This document shows positions 60,797 to 64,000 of a DNA stretch of 64,000 nt, piece by piece (within the stretch, counting starts at the first letter, position 1; each line of letters begins with the position of its first letter). A program made the position numbers and the translations under genes. Source of the DNA: JACDCA01 sp963810305 (lineage in GTDB: Bacteria; Acidobacteriota; Vicinamibacteria; Vicinamibacterales; 2-12-FULL-66-21); assembly GCA_963810305.1 (NCBI GenBank), contig CAWEMY010000010.1, positions 1 to 64,000 on the forward strand. Reading direction: 5' to 3'. The notes beneath the pieces were generated by a model that saw only the letters and a program-made list of their open reading frames with translations, did no database searches and was not told the DNA's origin.

Positions 60797-61667
60797 CTAT
60801 TGGTAGATCGTGCCGGTGTTGATGATCGGCTGCGTCGACTTGTCGCCGCACAGCACCACGAGCAGGTTGCTCACCATCGCCGCCCGACGCTCGTTGTCGA
60901 GCGACACGATCTCACGCTTGGAGAGCATCTCGAGCGCCATTTCGACCATCCCGACCGCGCCCTCGACGATCCGCTGGCGGGCGGCGATGATGGCACCGGC
61001 CTGTTGCCGCTGCAGCATCGCGTGCGCGATCTCCGGCGCATAGGCGAGATGGCTGATGCGCGCTTCCATGACCTCGACTCCCGCACGCGACAGCCGGTCC
61101 TGGATCTCCTTCTTCAGGTGATCGGCGACGACCTGAGTCGTGCCGCGGAGCGAGATGGTGGTGTCGTCGTGCGCGTCGTAGGTGTAGCTCTGCGCGAGGT
61201 TGCGAAGCGCCGCCTCGCTCTGGACCTTGACGTAGTTGTTGTAGTCGTCCACTTCGAAGACGGCTTCGGCGGTGTCGACGACGCGCCAGACGACGACCGA
61301 CGCGATCTCGACCGGGTTGCCTTCGTTGTCGTTGACCTTCAGCTTGGCGCTCTCGAAGTTGCGCACACGCTGCGACACTCGCTTCTTCGTGTAGAAGGGG
61401 TTGGCCCACCGCAGGCCGGGCTTCGTCACCGACCCAACGTAGTCGCCGAAGAACTGCAGCACTCTGGCTTCGTTCGGATTGACGACGAACACCCCGGCCA
61501 TGAGGAACGTCACGACGAGCACGACGATGATGGTCAGGGCGATGAGCATGCCCCGAGTCGTCGGAGCCGTCCTGGATGAGAAGTAAGACCGCGGCGGCGT
61601 CGGCAGCAAGCAGCAGCAGGAGCATGGGCAACCCCGGGAGTGCGGTGATTTGGCGTTCGCGGATCAT
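60797..61667 (-). CDS. SPFH/Band 7 membrane protein, one frameshift near the N-terminus
   Basis: About 290 residues. The ATG at 61667 follows GAGGAGGTTGG. The first frame gives MIRERQITALPGLPMLLLLL and a hydrophobic helix; a break near 61570 moves to GMLIALTIIVVLVVTFLMAG, then VVNPNEARVLQFFGDYVGSV. The SPFH core includes SEAALRNLAQSYTYDAHDD and EVMEARISHLAYAPEIAHAM. SPFH proteins scaffold membrane microdomains. This type is regularly paired with an Arc-like RHH gene, as here. AT-rich palindromes lie in the promoter. Confidence 0.88.
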
Positions 61668-61692
61668 AGCTTCCAACCTCCTCAGTAAGCGA

Positions 61693-61729
61693 TGTCAAAG
61701 TGATATCACTTAGCTATCTAGCTTGTCAA
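61693..61729 (-). promoter_or_regulatory. SPFH-Arc promoter with palindromic operator
   Basis: The perfect 14-bp palindrome AAGTGATATCACTT (61698-61711) and the arms AGCTA-TC-TAGCT (61712-61723) lie between two TTGACA sequences on the minus strand (61729-61724 and 61698-61693). A -10 for the upstream TTGACA (TATCAC at 18 bp) falls in the 14-bp palindrome. This is an AT-rich island in GC-rich DNA and a good candidate target for the RHH protein. Confidence 0.6.
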
Positions 61730-61785
61730 TACGGTCGAGGCCTGCAGGCCGGTTCCCGGGTCGTTTTTCAGATCAGAATTGACGA

Positions 61786-63213
61786 ATGTCGAACATCTTC
61801 CTCACGGCTCTGTCCCTCCTGCTGCTGGCTCAGGTCCCCGCCCAACCCCCGGCCGAGGAGGAGGCTTACGCAGCGCTGCGTCAGCGAGGCTGACCTGCGA
61901 GCGGTACGTCCGCGAGCTGGTGGCCTTTGGGCCCCGCATGGGTGGTACGGCCTCCAATGACAAATCAGCTGACTACCTGTCCGCGTTCTTCAAGAAGAGC
62001 GGCCTGGAGGTCGCGATCCTCGAAGATCCTCCGGCGCTTGCACACTCGGAACAGTCGTGGCGCGTGGCGCTCGAGGACGGTGCCGTCATCGAGAGCGCGT
62101 ATCCCTTTGGCTTTTCGCCATCCACCGGCGGCGTTCGATCCGGCCGCCTGCTCCTGATCGACGAGATCGGCAAAGCCACGCCGTCGGAAGAATGGAAAGG
62201 CCGTGTCATCTACACGCCGGGTGAGATCGGCCGCGTTTACGCGGCGGTGGTGAAGAGTGGCATGTTGCCGGCGGCCATTCTGACGAGCGCTCCGAATGAC
62301 CCGAAACGGTACGTCGATTGGTCGCGGCTCGGTTCACTGGCCGCAAGCGCCTCACATCCGGTGCCGGTGTTCGCCGTCTCGTACGTGGACGGCCGCGCGC
62401 TCGCGTCCGCCGCGCATGCGCGAACGAACCGTCAGCGTTTCGCTGGACGCGACCATTCGCGAAGGGCGCGGCAAGACGGTGATTGCTACGCTGCCGGGTC
62501 GCGAACCCGGTCCGTATTACCTCGTCTGCGCCCACGGCGATTCGGACTCCGGAGGACCGGGCGCGGACGACAATGCCTCTGGCGTTGCCACCGTCATGGA
62601 GATCGCCCGGGCGTACGCGGATGGAATTCGCGCCGGGACGGTGCCGCGTCCCCGGTATTCGATCAAGTTCGCGGTGTGGGGTGCGGAGTATCGATCCGCG
62701 CGCACGTTCATAGAGAAGGAAGGGGAGCAGCTGAAACAGCTTCGCGGCGTCTTCAACTTCGATGAAACAGGCACCGGCGCCGAGCGCGATGCCATCTATT
62801 TCGAGTCCAACGACGTGCCGTGGAACGAGACGATCCTCCGCACGCTCGAAGCCGTCGCCGCCGACTACGCTGGACGCCCGGGGTTCTGGACCGAATACAC
62901 GACGAACCCGTCACAGGGCGGGACCGATTCGTACGCGTTCCTCCCGAAGCAATACCGGGGAACCGGCCAGACCTCGCTGCAGATCCCTTCGACTACCATC
63001 TACACCGCGGCGTGGGACAAGCTCGCCGAACTGGATCAGACACCCGGCTGGGAGTCGAAGGGCACACCGGATCCGAAGAAACTGAAGATCGACTATTCCC
63101 TCTACTACCACTCGTCGGCGGACACACCCGAGAACACCACCGAACGCGAGCCGCAGAACATGGTGCGCGCGGTGAAGGTCACCGGGCTCGCCTTACTTCG
63201 TCTGAATCGGTAG
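61786..63213 (+). CDS. M28-family metallopeptidase, two frameshifts
   Basis: About 476 residues when three frames are joined (breaks near 61885 and 62425). Signal peptide NIFLTALSLLLLAQVPAQ, then ELVAFGPRMGGTASNDKSAD and LSAFFKKSGLEVAILEDPPA. The catalytic part has YLVCAHGDSDSGGPGADDNA (His and Asp zinc ligands), FAVWGAEYRSARTFIEKEG (glutamates) and YYHSSADTPENT (a late histidine). M28 enzymes are zinc aminopeptidases/carboxypeptidases, here exported. CAGAAT ends 6 nt before the ATG, a weak leaderless-type -10. Confidence 0.85.
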
Positions 63214-63701
63214 CTCGCGTCGCGAGAGAGCCTGTCTGTCGCAGAAGATCGCCGTCGAGGCCACCTCAGGACCGCGGCGCCTCGGCCCGACGCCGGGAAA
63301 AACGAACTTTCGGCGCGAGCCTCACGATGGCGGCTTCGGCTGGGGTCATCCAAGCGGCTTGCGAGGATCAGTTGGGCGAATGGGTGATTCAGACTTCAGT
63401 GACGAATCAGTGCCTGCGCCGATCGGAACGCCTGCAGTTCGTTTTTCGAACTGACGATGCCGGCTGGCCGCATCGCGCCGCGGACCTGACGTGACCTCGC
63501 CGGCGATCGCGTGGAAGTCGGTGTGCTCCAGGGCGCCAGTCACGCGGGATTGGCGGGCGGGCTCGCGGGTGACGCACGGCGGGCGCCCGCTTTTTGTGAA
63601 GCGCGCGTACCCGGAGCCACGTCGCGAGCGCGCTTCAAAAAAGTGGGCTGCCGGGCGGCGGGCCCCGCGTGGGTGCCCGCATCCAATCCCGCCCGCGTCG
63701 C
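63214..63701. other. intergenic region with hairpins, no gene recognised
   Basis: 488 bp between convergent genes. It holds a hairpin CAGTTCG-TTTTT-CGAACTG (63435-63453), a GC palindrome GCGGGCGCCCGC followed by five T (63579-63595) that could terminate the M28 transcript, and arms GAAGCGCGC/GCGCGCTTC (63598-63606 and 63628-63636). Reading frames here give no recognisable protein. A tRNA was considered and not found. Confidence 0.5.
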
Positions 63702-64000
63702 TCAGAACCCGATCCGAAAGTTGGCGACCAGCGGCAGGTGGTCTGAAGCGATCAGGGCTTTCCGCGTGCGCACCAGCTCCATGCTCGCGTACCGTGACGT
63801 CCCCCTCGTAGTAAATGTGATCGAGGTGGAGGAACGGAAAGATGCCGGGATACGTGCGGCGTCGCTTGAGGTGCTCGGCGATGTCGATGCTCTTGAACAG
63901 CGCTGACAGTGTTTTCGTCGCCAGCCCCTTCATCCATTCGTTGAAGTCCCCGAGGATCACCTTTGGTCCCTTGATGCGGTGATCGTGGACGAAGGCCGCA
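63702..64000 (-). CDS. endonuclease/exonuclease/phosphatase-family protein, C-terminal part, one frameshift
   Basis: Partial: the 5' end lies beyond 64000. From the edge it reads KGPKVILGDFNEWMKG (the G-D-F-N metal/substrate motif of EEP phosphodiesterases), then RRTYPGIFPFLHLDHIYYEG (L-D-H-I-Y). After one frame change near 63790 it continues ELVRTRKALIASDHLPLVAN (the catalytic S-D-H motif) and ends F-R-I-G-F. It may be a secreted or cytoplasmic phosphodiesterase; the N-terminus is needed to say. Confidence 0.85.

Noticed and set aside
63435..63453. tRNA gene in the 63.2-63.7 kb gap
   Set aside because: Only a TTCG/CGAA hairpin; no acceptor stem, anticodon arm or CCA-like end could be assembled.
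63598..63642. Terminator for the EEP-family gene at the GAAGCGCGC hairpin
   Set aside because: On the minus strand the T-run precedes the hairpin, so it is the wrong way round.

Overview
The window reads as one high-GC contig from a soil-type Acidobacteriota genome (Vicinamibacteria-like is my inference) with a foreign left end. Evidence for Acidobacteriota: a VWFA-related secreted protein of the kind common in that phylum (38988-39869), a tricorn-like S41 peptidase, a DUF5777-like barrel, a YpdA-type oxidoreductase, aerobic benzoyl-CoA genes with a BzdR-like regulator, and many inverted tandem repeats between genes. Positions 1 to about 2165 look alphaproteobacterial (ruvC-ruvA-ruvB, a DUF1127 protein, prmA). 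They carry about eight frameshifts in 2 kb and stop abruptly inside prmA, where a fragment of an isopropylmalate/isocitrate dehydrogenase begins on the other strand. This is probably a chimeric contig end.

Layout. 2.2-5.3 kb: dehydrogenase fragment, thiolase, 3-hydroxyacyl-CoA dehydrogenase, folE. 5.4-8.1 kb: BtuF-like protein, secreted protein, YpdA-like reductase. 8.1-11.6 kb (minus): MoxR-like AAA+ ATPase, VWA protein, LON-domain protein. 11.7-20.3 kb: glpQ, then the pyruvate dehydrogenase genes aceE-aceF-lpdA with lipA nearby, and a UPF0173 hydrolase divergent from lipA. 20.4-23.9 kb: tricorn-like protease. 24.0-34.2 kb: aromatic-CoA catabolism: BzdR-like regulator divergent from boxC, then boxB, enoyl-CoA hydratase, aldehyde dehydrogenase, amidohydrolase, kynureninase-like enzyme, 3-hydroxyacyl-CoA dehydrogenase and a second enoyl-CoA hydratase. 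34.3-45.3 kb: mostly exported proteins (CHAT-TPR, VWA, TPR, EF-hand lipoprotein, CsgG-like) with a methyltransferase and a GNAT. 45.3-51.8 kb (minus): cupredoxin, barrel, and an outer-membrane protein/cupredoxin/histidine kinase/NtrC operon. 51.9-64 kb: ferredoxin, GT39-like glycosyltransferase, thioesterase, zinc-finger protein, large peptidase-propeller-barrel protein, ECF sigma with anti-sigma, TlpA, SPFH-Arc pair, M28 peptidase, partial EEP-family phosphodiesterase.

Three themes cross the window. (1) About sixteen gene ends carry short tandem repeats, mostly of 7 bp (7-9), often as inverted arms. The word differs between loci and the stop codon often lies inside the repeat. (2) Many genes have a -10-like hexamer ending 6-7 nt before the start codon, which suggests leaderless transcripts; lipA and the UPF0173 gene appear to share one symmetric -10. 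(3) About a dozen single-base frameshifts are scattered through the main part, more like residual assembly indels than true pseudogenes. I recognised no tRNA, rRNA, insertion sequence, prophage or CRISPR array.
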